From Terriglobia bacterium (GTDB lineage: Bacteria; Acidobacteriota; Terriglobia; Bryobacterales; Bryobacteraceae): a stretch of 64,000 nucleotides of DNA. This document shows, piece by piece, positions 9,139 to 17,248 of this stretch. The notes beneath the pieces are model-generated. The model was not told where the DNA came from and ran no database searches. It saw only the letters and a program-made list of their open reading frames with translations. The translations under genes and the position numbers were made by a program. Each line of letters opens with the position of its first letter. Positions within the stretch are counted from its first letter, which is position 1. The stretch is taken from assembly GCA_020073345.1 (NCBI GenBank), contig JAIQFI010000016.1, positions 44,227 to 108,226 on the forward strand. Reading direction: 5' to 3'.

Positions 9139-9750
9139 ATGAAAATCGCCGTCATCGGCGCGACCGGTAACGCCGGATCGCGCATCGTCACCGAGCTGGT
9201 GAACCGAGGGCACCAGGTTACCGGAATCGCGCGCCATCCCGAGAAGATGCAGGCAGGCGCGGGTTTGACGCTCCACAAGGGCGATGTGAAGGACGAAGCT
9301 GGCTTGGCCAAGCTGCTCGCCGGCCATGACGCGGCCGTCCACAGCGTCCGGTTCCTGGATACCGATGCGCGTTCCGCAGTTGGCGCGGCCAAGAAATCCG
9401 GTGTCAAGCGATTCCTGGTCGTCGGCGGCGCGGGCAGTCTCGAAGTCGCGCCTGGATCCGCCCTGGTCGACACCCCCAACTTCCCGCCCGCCTACAAAGC
9501 GGAGGCCTCCGGAGGGCGCGACTTCCTCAATACGCTGAAAGCCGAACGCGAATTGGACTGGACCTTCCTCTCGCCCTCCGTATTCTTCAGCCCCGGCGAG
9601 CGTACCGGAAAATTTCGCCTCGGTAAAGATCAGGTGCTCACCGGCGCCGACGGGCAGAGCAAAATCTCCATGGAAGACTACGCCATCGCCCTGGTTGACG
9701 AGATCGAACACCCTCAGCATCGCCGCCAGCGCTTCACCGTTGGCTATTAG
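9139..9750 (+). CDS. NAD(P)H-binding protein, YwnB/NmrA-like SDR
   Basis: A 203-residue atypical short-chain dehydrogenase. It opens with the dinucleotide motif GATGNAGSRI (about residues 7-16) and keeps the family pattern FLVVGGAGSLEV and DWTFLSPSVFFSPGERTG. These small proteins bind NAD(P) and often act as redox sensors or flavin/quinone-type reductases. No classical YxxxK catalytic pair is clear. A GGAGG-type ribosome site (about 9125) supports the ATG at 9139. Substrate unknown. Confidence 0.85.
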   Translation: MKIAVIGATGNAGSRIVTELVNRGHQVTGIARHPEKMQAGAGLTLHKGDVKDEAGLAKLLAGHDAAVHSVRFLDTDARSAVGAAKKSGVKRFLVVGGAGSLEVAPGSALVDTPNFPPAYKAEASGGRDFLNTLKAERELDWTFLSPSVFFSPGERTGKFRLGKDQVLTGADGQSKISMEDYAIALVDEIEHPQHRRQRFTVGY

Positions 9751-9792
9751 GTCCAGGGGTGCGATGATGGAGATATACCTGGAGAAGGGATT

Positions 9793-10677
9793 ATGTATCT
9801 TTCCGACGAATTCCGGCTGAAAGTCGGCCTGGCCGAAATGCTCAAAGGCGGGGTCATTATGGACGTGACCAACGTCGAGCAGGCCAAGATCGCCGAAAGT
9901 GCGGGCGCCTCCGCCGTCATGGCGCTGGAGCGCGTTCCGTCCGACATTCGCAAAGAGGGCGGCGTCTCGCGCATGGCCTCCATCCGCATCATCCGCGAGA
10001 TCATGGACACGGTTTCCATCCCGGTGATGGCCAAGGCGCGCATCGGCCACTTCACGGAGGCTCGGGTCCTCGAAGCGCTGGGCGTCGATTATATCGACGA
10101 GAGCGAAGTGCTCACGCCAGCCGACGAAGAGCACCACATCGACAAGAAGAACTTCAAGGTTCCGTTCGTGTGCGGAGCGCGTAATCTGGGTGAAGCGCTG
10201 CGCCGCATCGCCGAAGGCGCCGCGATGATCCGCACCAAAGGTGAGGCGGGCTCCGGGAATATCGTCGAGGCGGTTCGCCACATCCGGACCATCGTCAAGG
10301 AAATGAAGCACCTCACGATCCTCGGCAAGGAAGAGCTGGTGCACGAGGCCAAGAATCTGGGCGCGCCGCTCGAGCTGGTGGAATGGGTCGCCGCCAACGG
10401 AAAACTGCCCGTGCCGAACTTCTCCGCAGGCGGTATCGCGACGCCGGCCGACGCAGCGCTGGTCATGCAGCTCGGAGCCGAAGCGGTGTTCGTGGGCAGC
10501 GGTATTTTTAAATCCGAGGATCCCGACTCCCGCGCACGCGCCATCGTCAAGGCCGCGACCTACTACAACGATCCGGTGAAGCTCCTCGAAGCCAGCGAAG
10601 AGCTGGGCGAAGCTATGCGCGGCCTGGACGTTTCCAAGCTCCCCGAAAGCGAACTCCTCCAGACTCGCGGCTGGTGA
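9793..10677 (+). CDS. pdxS: Pyridoxal 5'-phosphate synthase subunit PdxS
   Basis: A 294-residue TIM-barrel synthase that joins ribose/ribulose 5-phosphate, glyceraldehyde 3-phosphate and ammonia to make PLP. Conserved blocks [30 protein letters not shown] and [15 protein letters not shown] are all present, including the catalytic Lys in MAKARIGH. The ATG at 9793 is the family start ([12 protein letters not shown] follows). pdxT follows after 54 nt, so the pair forms the standard deoxyxylulose-independent vitamin B6 operon. Confidence 0.97.
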   Translation: MYLSDEFRLKVGLAEMLKGGVIMDVTNVEQAKIAESAGASAVMALERVPSDIRKEGGVSRMASIRIIREIMDTVSIPVMAKARIGHFTEARVLEALGVDYIDESEVLTPADEEHHIDKKNFKVPFVCGARNLGEALRRIAEGAAMIRTKGEAGSGNIVEAVRHIRTIVKEMKHLTILGKEELVHEAKNLGAPLELVEWVAANGKLPVPNFSAGGIATPADAALVMQLGAEAVFVGSGIFKSEDPDSRARAIVKAATYYNDPVKLLEASEELGEAMRGLDVSKLPESELLQTRGW

Positions 10678-10731
10678 GCCGCTTGCGCGGCGGCCAATGC
10701 GCCTCCGGCGCAGAAGCTGAGTGATGACACC

Positions 10732-11286
10732 GTGAAGACAGTCGGCATCCTCGCCCTTCAGGGCGATTTTGACGCTCACCGCAAAGCCGTCGAGCGCGCC
10801 GGAGGACTTGCCGTTGAAGTCCGCAGCGCTAAGGAACTCGACGCCTGCGACGGCCTCATCGTGCCTGGCGGCGAGAGCACCACCATGCTCAAGCTGCTCG
10901 ACATCGAAAACCTGACCGAGCCTCTGCGCCAATTTGCCGCCCGGAAGCCCGTCTTCGGAACCTGCGCCGGCGCGATCCTGCTGGCGCGCTCGGTCACCAA
11001 CCCCGCGCAGCCGAGCCTCAACCTGATCGATATCGATGTCGAGCGCAACGCCTACGGCCGCCAGATCGATAGCCGCGTGACCCGCGTGAAGGCTGACGGG
11101 CACGAGATGGAGGCAGTCTTCATCCGCGCGCCCAAAATCCTGCGAGTCGGCGAGGGTGGCAAGGTTCTGGCTACCTGCAACGGCGATCCGGTGTGGGTGG
11201 AGCAGGGCAGGCACATGGTGACGACGTTCCACCCCGAGCTCACGCCTGATTCGCGAGTCCACTGCGCTTTCCTCGCTAAACTGTGA
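10732..11286 (+). CDS. pdxT: Pyridoxal 5'-phosphate synthase glutaminase subunit PdxT
   Basis: A 184-residue class I glutaminase that feeds ammonia to PdxS. The motifs GGESTTM, the nucleophile Cys in GTCAGAILLA and the His-x-Glu pair in TTFHPELT are intact. It starts with GTG at 10732 (VKTVGILALQGDF). Its length is normal for the family. Downstream, GAGCAG and CTGCTC (about 11297-11316) can form a hairpin that may end the operon. Confidence 0.96.
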   Translation: MKTVGILALQGDFDAHRKAVERAGGLAVEVRSAKELDACDGLIVPGGESTTMLKLLDIENLTEPLRQFAARKPVFGTCAGAILLARSVTNPAQPSLNLIDIDVERNAYGRQIDSRVTRVKADGHEMEAVFIRAPKILRVGEGGKVLATCNGDPVWVEQGRHMVTTFHPELTPDSRVHCAFLAKL

Positions 11287-11379
11287 TCCCACAACGAGCA
11301 GGCCATTGCTGCTCGGGGCCAAGGTGGGGTGGTACGACCTATCTAAAGTTAAGGTATAGAGCCGACGAAGGTTCTACGT

Positions 11380-12291
11380 ATGGAACCTCAGTTCTTCGTG
11401 GAGAATTTCGTCCGGTTCTTCGACTACGTCCGCATCGTGGGAGGGCTTCATGTGCCTGGGTGTGCAGTCAAGCATCTGCGGGTGATGCAATCCGGGAGGG
11501 TCCTTGGGACCGCGCCCGTGAATCTCAGTGTGCCCGGCCTCGACGTAAAGTGTGGGTTCGCCGTAACGTTCCTTGCGGCTGAGTTTGATCCCAATGAGGC
11601 GCGCCTCGTGTTCGAGCTGGAGGACGGAACAGACTACCAGATCACGGGTACCGAAGCGGCACATACGTATCTGCGCTCCGAAGCGGCTGGCAACCGATGC
11701 GATAGACAGTTCTTCAGTAAGCTGCGGGCGCCAGGCTTTGACAGAGTCCTGGAGCTTGGCAGCCGCGCACGATCTGAAATCAGCCGCCGACATTTATTCG
11801 AAGGCAAACAGTATACCGGGTTGGATATCGTCCAAGGGCCGAACGTCGACGTGGTCGGTGATGCGCATTCCCTGTCCGCGCATTTCCAGCCGGATAGTTT
11901 CGATGCACTATACTCAGTCTCCACGTTCGAGCACCTCGCGATGCCTTGGAAGGTGGCGCTGGAGGTGCACAAGGTCCTGCGGCCCGGCGGTTTAGCGTAC
12001 TTTGTGACCCACCAGGCACTCGGCATGCACGAGCTCCCCTGGGACTTCTGGCGGTACTCGGACACCTCGTGGAACTCGCTCTTCAATTCGTATACGGGCT
12101 TTCGCGTCCTGGAAACGTTCCTGGGGAGCCCGATGATGCTCGTGCCTTTCATCTATCACGATCACTGGAAAGGTTATGAAGGGGCCGTTGGGTTCTCAAC
12201 GTCATCTGTATTGGTAGAAAAGTGCGGACCGAATAACATGGAATGGAACCTGGACGTGGCCGCGGTGACCAAGGGCCTCTATCCAGCCTAG
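11380..12291 (+). CDS. Class I SAM-dependent methyltransferase with N-terminal extension
   Basis: 303 residues. The first ~110 form a beta-rich domain of unknown type (HLRVMQSGRVLGTAPVNLSVPGL). The rest is a type-11 methyltransferase: VLELGSRARSEIS is a weak motif I, LDIVQGPNVDVVGDAH motif II, and YSVSTFEHLAMPWKVALEVHKVLRPGGLAYFVTHQ motifs IV-VI. The Gly-rich loop is degenerate (ELGSRARSE), so SAM binding should be checked. Such proteins modify glycans or small molecules, but there are no sugar genes beside it. The upstream 93 nt hold a hairpin and no clear promoter. Confidence 0.75.
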   Translation: MEPQFFVENFVRFFDYVRIVGGLHVPGCAVKHLRVMQSGRVLGTAPVNLSVPGLDVKCGFAVTFLAAEFDPNEARLVFELEDGTDYQITGTEAAHTYLRSEAAGNRCDRQFFSKLRAPGFDRVLELGSRARSEISRRHLFEGKQYTGLDIVQGPNVDVVGDAHSLSAHFQPDSFDALYSVSTFEHLAMPWKVALEVHKVLRPGGLAYFVTHQALGMHELPWDFWRYSDTSWNSLFNSYTGFRVLETFLGSPMMLVPFIYHDHWKGYEGAVGFSTSSVLVEKCGPNNMEWNLDVAAVTKGLYPA

Positions 12292-12314
12292 AAGAACTGC
12301 AGCGGTTAGTGACG

Positions 12315-12992
12315 CTACAGCTTGCGCGGGACTTTCTTCACGTCTGGCGGGACCTTCAACTCTAATTCCGAATCCGGCAGCGGTTCGTTGACCTTGATAT
12401 TGGAATACACCGCCAAATTGTAATTCTGTGAGGTCTCGGTGACCTTGACCTGGATCGGAACGGTGTCCCCTTCGGGAATCCACAACTCGATTTTGGCGAA
12501 CTTCTTCCTGGTTTCAGCGTCTTTGGGAGCCAGATCCAGGCGCGAGGTGCGTGTGGAGCCCAGCGTGTCGGTCCCTCCCAGACTCACCTCGTAGTCTTTG
12601 CGCAATTCCGCGCTCGATGTGCCGAATCCCAGCAAAAGGAACTGGTTCGCGGCCCTGGCGTACTTGCCGGCGTCCCAGATCTCCACCATTTTGGCAGCCG
12701 GGTAGTAGACTTCCGCGGTTTTGGAGGAGAGGCGAATGGTCTGGGCGTTGGGCCCATGAAACTCCACCAGCGTAACGGTCTGGCCGTTGGTCCGCTTGAC
12801 CCGCTCGACACCCTCGATGTCTTCCTTGTCGTTCAGAACTTTGGTATATTCGGTCCGCTTAATGTTGGCCGTGAAGGTCCGGAACGTGCGGGCCGACTGG
12901 TCCATCCGCGCCAGAATGTCATTGAGCGTCTCTGCTTTCAGAACCATCCCTGCCATTGCGGCCAGGAAAGCGAAGCGAACAAATCTGGTCAT
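12315..12992 (-). CDS. lolA: Outer-membrane lipoprotein carrier LolA-like protein
   Basis: About 225 residues with a cleavable signal peptide (RFAFLAAMAGMVLKAET). The mature start LNDILARMDQSARTFRTFTANIKRTEY and the half-barrel strands (GVERVKRTNGQTVTLVEFHG, YYPAAKMVEIW) fit the LolA fold, which ferries lipoproteins across the periplasm. The acidobacterial forms diverge from E. coli LolA, so lolA is a family-level call. The ATG at 12992 places it 4 nt after the 112-residue membrane gene, in one operon. Confidence 0.75.
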   Translation of the reverse strand: MTRFVRFAFLAAMAGMVLKAETLNDILARMDQSARTFRTFTANIKRTEYTKVLNDKEDIEGVERVKRTNGQTVTLVEFHGPNAQTIRLSSKTAEVYYPAAKMVEIWDAGKYARAANQFLLLGFGTSSAELRKDYEVSLGGTDTLGSTRTSRLDLAPKDAETRKKFAKIELWIPEGDTVPIQVKVTETSQNYNLAVYSNIKVNEPLPDSELELKVPPDVKKVPRKL

Positions 12993-12996
12993 GCAG

Positions 12997-13335
12997 TTAG
13001 GGCTTGGTGTACGCCATGTAGCCGGTAATCTCGTGTTCGGCCTCGTCAAAGACCGGCTCCACGCGCAGGATGGTGGTGTGGGTCTTGAAACGCTGATTGA
13101 CGAGATCCGTGGCCATGCGCAGCTGATCCGCCCCCGCCACGTTCGCCAGCAGCTTCGGCTCGATCAGATACCCCTGCTGCGCCGGAAGCATTTGGATGCT
13201 GGCAGCCCGGGGTTGATCGCGGAACACATCGCGCGGCGTTAAAAAGATAAACGCCAGGATCAGGGTCACGATAATGTCCCACTGCCACGACGTCCGCGGA
13301 AATTCCCAGAAAATTAGCCGTCGTAACGTCCCCAT
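12997..13335 (-). CDS. Hypothetical single-pass membrane protein
   Basis: 112 residues. A short cytoplasmic N-terminus (MGTLRRLIFWEFPRTSWQW) precedes one membrane helix (DIIVTLILAFIFLTP), then about 75 residues that would face the periplasm and include a mixed helix/strand segment (LRMATDLVNQRFKTHTTILRVEPVFDEAEHEI). I do not recognise the family. It sits between folE and lolA on the same strand with 27 and 4 nt spacing, and may be an accessory to the lipoprotein carrier. Confidence 0.7.
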   Translation of the reverse strand: MGTLRRLIFWEFPRTSWQWDIIVTLILAFIFLTPRDVFRDQPRAASIQMLPAQQGYLIEPKLLANVAGADQLRMATDLVNQRFKTHTTILRVEPVFDEAEHEITGYMAYTKP

Positions 13336-13362
13336 CGCTTCTATGGTAACAAGTCCGGTCCG

Positions 13363-13959
13363 TTACACCGGCCGCCCCACCAGCGCCAGGAACTCGTCGC
13401 GCGTCGCCTTGCGTGTCCGGAAATTCCCCAGCATGTTGCTGGTCACGGTGCCGGAGTGCTGTTTTTCCACGCCCCGCATCATCATGCAGAAATGCCGCGC
13501 CTCCACCAAAACGGCCACCCCGCGCGGCGAAATCACGCTCTCCACCGCTTCGGCGATCTCCTGCGTCATGCGCTCCTGCAATTGCAGCCGGCGCGCGAAC
13601 ATGTTGACGATCCGCGGGATCTTGCTCAGCCCGATCACCTTGTCCTTGGGCAGGTACGCCACGTGGACTTTGCCGAAAAACGGCAGCAGATGATGCTCGC
13701 ACATGCTGAAAAACTCGATGTCCTTCACGATCACCATCTCGTCGACCTTGCAGTGAAATATCGCATTGTTGACGATCTCTTCCAGACTGGTGCCGTATCC
13801 GCTGGTCAAGAACCTCAGCGCCTTCTCGTAACGCTCCGGCGTGCGCGCGAGGCCTTCCCGCGAAGGATTCTCGCCCAGCATCTTCAAAACGTCGCGCATG
13901 TGCGCCGCGAGTTTGGTGCCCTGCGTTGGCATCACCTTCACCAGAGCTTTGCTCTTCAT
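13363..13959 (-). CDS. folE: GTP cyclohydrolase I
   Basis: A 198-residue FolE-I that turns GTP into dihydroneopterin triphosphate, the entry to folate, tetrahydropterin and deazapurine pathways. Zinc and catalytic residues are in [18 protein letters not shown] and the C-terminal [13 protein letters not shown]. The segment [20 protein letters not shown] is the family signature. The ATG at 13959 lies 2 nt after the upstream PTPS-like gene, so the three pterin genes are one unit. Confidence 0.97.
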   Translation of the reverse strand: MKSKALVKVMPTQGTKLAAHMRDVLKMLGENPSREGLARTPERYEKALRFLTSGYGTSLEEIVNNAIFHCKVDEMVIVKDIEFFSMCEHHLLPFFGKVHVAYLPKDKVIGLSKIPRIVNMFARRLQLQERMTQEIAEAVESVISPRGVAVLVEARHFCMMMRGVEKQHSGTVTSNMLGNFRTRKATRDEFLALVGRPV

Positions 13960-13961
13960 GC

Positions 13962-14366
13962 TTACGAAACCTCCAGCTCAAAACTGTTCCGCGCGGTTTC
14001 AGCGATCCGTACGCGTGCCAGGCGAGCCGGCAGCGTCCAGCCCGCGGCCAGCGCCCTATGAACAAGCGTCGCCAGGTTCTCGGTGGTGGTAACCGACCCG
14101 GCGAGTTCGGGAATATCCGCGTTCAGATTCTTGTGATCGAGACGGCCCAGCACCCGTTCCCGCACCAGAGCGTCCATCGCCTCGCGATTCACCACCTGCC
14201 CGTCCTGGTCCACTGGACCATCCACCGTGATCTCGAGCAGATAATCGTGACCGTGACCGTGGGGGTTATTGCACTTCCCGTAGAGACGCCGGTTCTCCTC
14301 CGGGCTCAAGGCCGGTGTATCCAGCCGGTGCGAGGCAGAAAAGCGATAGCGCGAAGTGAGCTTCAC
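13962..14366 (-). CDS. 6-pyruvoyl/6-carboxytetrahydropterin synthase family, Cys-containing copy
   Basis: A 134-residue T-fold enzyme acting on dihydroneopterin triphosphate. Zinc ligands are the His in RFSASHRL and the two in HGHGHDY. The catalytic Cys is in [12 protein letters not shown], spaced as in eukaryotic-type PTPS. The product could be 6-pyruvoyltetrahydropterin or 6-carboxytetrahydropterin (QueD role), and sequence alone cannot decide. It overlaps the second paralogue by 4 nt and precedes folE. Confidence 0.88.
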   Translation of the reverse strand: MKLTSRYRFSASHRLDTPALSPEENRRLYGKCNNPHGHGHDYLLEITVDGPVDQDGQVVNREAMDALVRERVLGRLDHKNLNADIPELAGSVTTTENLATLVHRALAAGWTLPARLARVRIAETARNSFELEVS

Positions 14367-14788
14367 TGTTCGCCTCCATAGTCGACATACAAATCCGCCG
14401 TTTCATACAGCCGCACGTTGTGCAGGCGCACGCCGTCACCTCTACCTATGGCCCGGATCTGCGGCTCGATCCGCTTCCAGATCTCGACCGCCAAGTTCTC
14501 AGTCGTTGGAATCACGCGATCGAAGGGCTGCACTTCCCGGTTCAGGAACCGGTGATCCATCGGATCCACCACCTCCCGGTTCAGGATCTCCTTCAGTTCG
14601 CGCAGATCGAACACCATCCCCGTCACCCGGTCGGGTTCGCCTGCGAGCGTCACTTCCAGCACGTAGTTGTGGCCATGGCCGTTGGGATTGGCATTGTTGC
14701 CGTAAACGGCTTGGTTGCGCTCCGCGCTCCAGGCCGGATTGGCGCAAACGTGCGAGGCAGAAAACTCGGCTTTTCGGGTTAGAAACAT
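14363..14788 (-). CDS. PTPS/QueD-family paralogue without the catalytic Cys
   Basis: A 141-residue paralogue of the next gene, about a third identical by eye. The zinc His residues are kept (FSASHVC, GHGHNY), but the loop that carries the nucleophile reads YGNNANPNGHGH, with Asn where the neighbour has Cys. A Glu-rich C-terminus (VRLHNVRLYETADLYVDY) keeps the substrate-binding Glu. It could act with a changed reaction, as PTPS-III enzymes do, or form a hetero-oligomer with its neighbour. First gene of the pterin operon. Confidence 0.82.
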   Translation of the reverse strand: MFLTRKAEFSASHVCANPAWSAERNQAVYGNNANPNGHGHNYVLEVTLAGEPDRVTGMVFDLRELKEILNREVVDPMDHRFLNREVQPFDRVIPTTENLAVEIWKRIEPQIRAIGRGDGVRLHNVRLYETADLYVDYGGEQ

Positions 14789-14853
14789 TCGCCCCCCTAG
14801 GTTGGATGCGGCCGGCCCCCTCGGGGACCGACCAGATCCACTAAAATAATAGC

Positions 14854-15372
14854 GTGAAGACCGTTACCGACCGTATTCTGCTCGGACTGGTCCTGGCTCT
14901 GGGCGTAACCCTGGCCTGGGTGGTCTCCGGCACCCTGGACGACGGCATCGTCCGTGTGGGCGATGCCGCGCCTGCCTTCAAGGTGGTGACCGAGACGGGC
15001 CGCACCATCACGCCGGAAAACTTCGGCGGTAAACTGCTAGTACTGAATTTTTGGGCCTCCTGGTGCCAGCCCTGCCTGCAGGAAGTTCCCTCACTCGAAG
15101 TCTTCCAGCGGCAGTTCGCGCCCGAGGGCGTGGTGGTCCTGGGCGTCAGCGTCGACAAGAACGAGCAGCTCTATCGCCGCTTCCTGGACCAATTTCGCGT
15201 GTCCTTTGAAGTCGCGCGAGATCCCTCCTGGGACATCGCCGCGAATTATGGCACCTTCCAGTTGCCCGAAAGCTACATCATCGATCGCTCCGGGAAAGTG
15301 GTTCAGAAGGTGATCGCGGCCCAAAACTGGATGAATCCGGACTTCGTTCAAAGCATTAAGAAAATGCTGTGA
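14854..15372 (+). CDS. TlpA/ResA-like membrane-anchored thioredoxin
   Basis: 172 residues. One N-terminal membrane helix (about residues 9-27) precedes a thioredoxin fold with the redox motif WASWCQPC (Cys71 and Cys74) and cis-Pro region FQLPESYIID. Such proteins reduce or isomerise thiols outside the membrane, often for cytochrome c maturation. The start is GTG at 14854. It overlaps the next secreted gene by 4 nt. The several CxxCH-type proteins in the window would be plausible clients. Confidence 0.88.
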   Translation: MKTVTDRILLGLVLALGVTLAWVVSGTLDDGIVRVGDAAPAFKVVTETGRTITPENFGGKLLVLNFWASWCQPCLQEVPSLEVFQRQFAPEGVVVLGVSVDKNEQLYRRFLDQFRVSFEVARDPSWDIAANYGTFQLPESYIIDRSGKVVQKVIAAQNWMNPDFVQSIKKML

Positions 15373-15947
15373 AGCTGTTAATTTCAGGACTGATCGTAGT
15401 CTCTTTTGCGGCCGGAGCAGACATCAAGTCTCTCCCCAACCAGGCCGGAAACGGCAATATCGACCTCTCCGGCGCCGTTATTGTCGATGCCAAGGAAATC
15501 CAGCAGCTTGTGGGCGCCTCCATGGAGACTGGCTACGTCGTGGTGCAGGTTAAGGTAAGCCCTCGCACATTGGGCGCTATCCGTATCAGCCCCGATGACT
15601 TCACGCTGGTCTCGCGCAAAGACGGCGAGCGCAGCCCGGCGCTGGTTCCCAGCCAGATCGGGGGGCCGGCGAACTTGGCTTTGAAATCCAAGACCACCTA
15701 CTCCGGCAGCCCGGGCGTTAGCTCGACCTCTGTGAGCGTGACTCCGGCTGACGCCAAGAAGACCCCGGAGAAGGCCCCGGACGCCAACCTGCTGAAGATT
15801 CTGGAATCCAAGATCCTGCCCGAGAAGGAAACCAAGGAACCCGTGGAAGGACTGCTCTATTTTCTGCTCGAGGGCAAGAACAAACCCAAGGATCTGGGAC
15901 TGCTCTACAAAGGCCCCGCGGGCCGCCTGGCCATGGATTTTAAGTAG
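15369..15947 (+). CDS. Hypothetical secreted protein
   Basis: 192 residues with a short signal peptide (KLLISGLIVVSFAAGAD). A beta-rich middle (YVVVQVKVSPRTLGAIRISPDDFTLVSR) leads to a Pro/Lys-rich linker and a C-terminal helix rich in Glu/Lys. There are no cysteines and no enzyme motif. It is translationally coupled to the upstream thioredoxin (GTGA overlap), so it may be a partner in the same extracytoplasmic process. Family not recognised. Confidence 0.7.
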   Translation: MKLLISGLIVVSFAAGADIKSLPNQAGNGNIDLSGAVIVDAKEIQQLVGASMETGYVVVQVKVSPRTLGAIRISPDDFTLVSRKDGERSPALVPSQIGGPANLALKSKTTYSGSPGVSSTSVSVTPADAKKTPEKAPDANLLKILESKILPEKETKEPVEGLLYFLLEGKNKPKDLGLLYKGPAGRLAMDFK

Positions 15948-15952
15948 GGACT

Positions 15953-16291
15953 TTAAGTAGTGGCCGGAGCCAGCTCCACGGTCTTTGCATCCCGCCACAG
16001 GCGTTCCAGGTCGTAATACAGGCGCGCCTTGTCCGAAAAGATGTGCACCAGGTAGTCGCCGTAATCCATCAGGACCCACTCGGCATTGTCGTAGCCTTCC
16101 ATGCTGGTGGGCGTTTCTCCGAGCTTCTTCAGGTGCTGATGAATCTCGTCGGCGATGGCTTGAATCTGGCGGGTGTTGGCGCCGCTCAGAATCACGAAGT
16201 AGTCGGCGAAGGACGTGACCTCCCGCAGATCCAGCACCCGAACGTTGCGGGCTTGTTTCTCTTCTGCTGCTCGCACCGCCTCCAGCCACAT
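15953..16291 (-). CDS. rsfS: Ribosomal silencing factor RsfS
   Basis: A RsfS/Iojap protein of about 112 residues that binds uL14 and blocks subunit joining when nutrients fall. Family motifs LREVTSFADYFVILSGANTRQIQAI and WVLMDYGDYLVHIF are clear. I use the ATG at 16291 (MWLEAVRAAEEKQ). The frame is open to 16414, but that would make an extra 41-residue extension overlapping the divergent hpt start. It converges with the upstream secreted gene, 5 nt apart. Confidence 0.93.
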   Translation of the reverse strand: MWLEAVRAAEEKQARNVRVLDLREVTSFADYFVILSGANTRQIQAIADEIHQHLKKLGETPTSMEGYDNAEWVLMDYGDYLVHIFSDKARLYYDLERLWRDAKTVELAPATT

Positions 16292-16364
16292 CGGCGCGGG
16301 CGCTTGTGGTTTCTTCCTTGCGCTACCCAGTGAGTGAAGCCTCCCTGCTGGTATCGTACTACTT

Positions 16365-16880
16365 ATGTCCTCGCTGCGGGTATTGATCCCGGCTGAAAAG
16401 ATCCAGGCGCGCATCCAGGAGCTGGGTGCGCAGATCGACCGCGACTACGCCCAGGGCCCTGTCTACCTGGTGGGCGTCTTGAAAGGAGCTACTGTTTTTA
16501 TGGCCGATCTGGCCCGCGCGATGAAGACCCCGGCGCGGATGGAGTTTGTCGGTATCGCCAGCTACGACGGCAAGACGTCGTCGGGCGAGGCCCGGCTCAC
16601 CAAGGATCTCGATCACCCCGTGGAAGGCTACGACGTGATCGTGGTCGAAGACATCGTCGACACCGGAGTCACTTTGACGTATTTCCTGCAGTTGCTCCAA
16701 CAGCGCAAGCCCAAATCGCTGCGGATCGCCGCACTTCTGGATAAGCCGTCGCGCCGGCTGCGGCCGGTGCATGTAGATTACGTGGGATTCGAGGTGCCGG
16801 ATCAGTTCCTGGTCGGCTACGGGCTGGATTACCAGGAAGACCACCGTAACCTGCCCGATGTTTGCATCCTGGAGGGGTGA
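16365..16880 (+). CDS. hpt: Hypoxanthine phosphoribosyltransferase
   Basis: 171 residues. The PRPP-binding motif VIVVEDIVDTGVTL is intact, with the flexible loop GIASYDGKTSSGEAR and the purine-binding VDYVGFEVPDQFLVGYGLDY. The enzyme salvages hypoxanthine and guanine to IMP and GMP in the cytoplasm. The ATG at 16365 is divergent from rsfS, and the short intergenic stretch should contain both promoters. Normal length. Confidence 0.95.
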   Translation: MSSLRVLIPAEKIQARIQELGAQIDRDYAQGPVYLVGVLKGATVFMADLARAMKTPARMEFVGIASYDGKTSSGEARLTKDLDHPVEGYDVIVVEDIVDTGVTLTYFLQLLQQRKPKSLRIAALLDKPSRRLRPVHVDYVGFEVPDQFLVGYGLDYQEDHRNLPDVCILEG

Positions 16881-16912
16881 GAAAGCCGCTCGTTTGGGCC
16901 ACTACTTAGATG

Positions 16913-16927
16913 GCCGCAAATGAACGC
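16913..16927 (+). repeat. Left arm of inverted repeat around GxxExxY pseudogene
   Basis: GCCGCAAATGAACGC matches, in 14 of 15 positions, the reverse complement of 17234-17248. The arm is followed by a second, partial copy (GCAAATGAACGC). The unit encodes the start of the GxxExxY reading frame. Confidence 0.6.
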
Positions 16928-17217
16928 AAATGAACGCGAATCCCTAGCCAAAAGTGTCATTGGCGCAGTTTACGAGGTGTCCAACGTCCTAGGAGTTGGA
17001 TTCCTCGAGAAGGTCTATGAACGGGCGCTCGTGACCGAGTTATGTGCCCGAGGCATGCGAGCGCAAACGCAGGCCCCATTTCCAGTCCAGTACAAGGGCG
17101 AATGTGTCGGAGAGCAGTGCCTGAACTATCTAAAGGCCTCTGGCAAGTAACATCGCTCTTCTTGTCAACTTTCAAAAGCCCAGGGTCGAACGGAAGAGGG
17201 TAGTTCTCGGCGTTCAA
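16920..17217 (+). pseudogene. Broken GxxExxY family gene
   Basis: The intact start MNANERESLAKSVIGAVYEVSNVLGVGFLEKVYERALV is the GxxExxY (TIGR04256) signature, a small protein family of unknown role, normally about 125 residues. Here PVQYKGECVGEQ is joined directly to CLNYLKASGK, so the central ~30 residues are missing. A stop then follows at 17148-17150. Shifting frame restores the usual end (SNIALLVNFQKPRVERKRVV). So there is one internal deletion and one frameshift. It is flanked by a 15-bp inverted repeat and sits between hpt and tesA. Confidence 0.75.
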
Positions 17218-17233
17218 ATATTTGCGTTCATTC

Positions 17234-17248
17234 GCGTTTATTTGCGGC
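17234..17248 (+). repeat. Right arm of inverted repeat around GxxExxY pseudogene
   Basis: GCGTTTATTTGCGGC is the inverted partner of 16913-16927. The arm reaches the stop codon of tesA (17248-17250), so insertion of the unit may have defined the present tesA end. Confidence 0.6.

Noticed and set aside
9058..11322. Minus-strand open frame of 754 residues across gdhA, the SDR gene, pdxS and pdxT
   Set aside because: It is a shadow of four real genes on the plus strand. Its composition (His/Asp/Gly-rich, no domain) is that of an antisense frame in GC-rich DNA.
11380..12291. Glycan-island methyltransferase
   Set aside because: No sugar-nucleotide, glycosyltransferase or export genes adjoin it, so I leave the substrate open.
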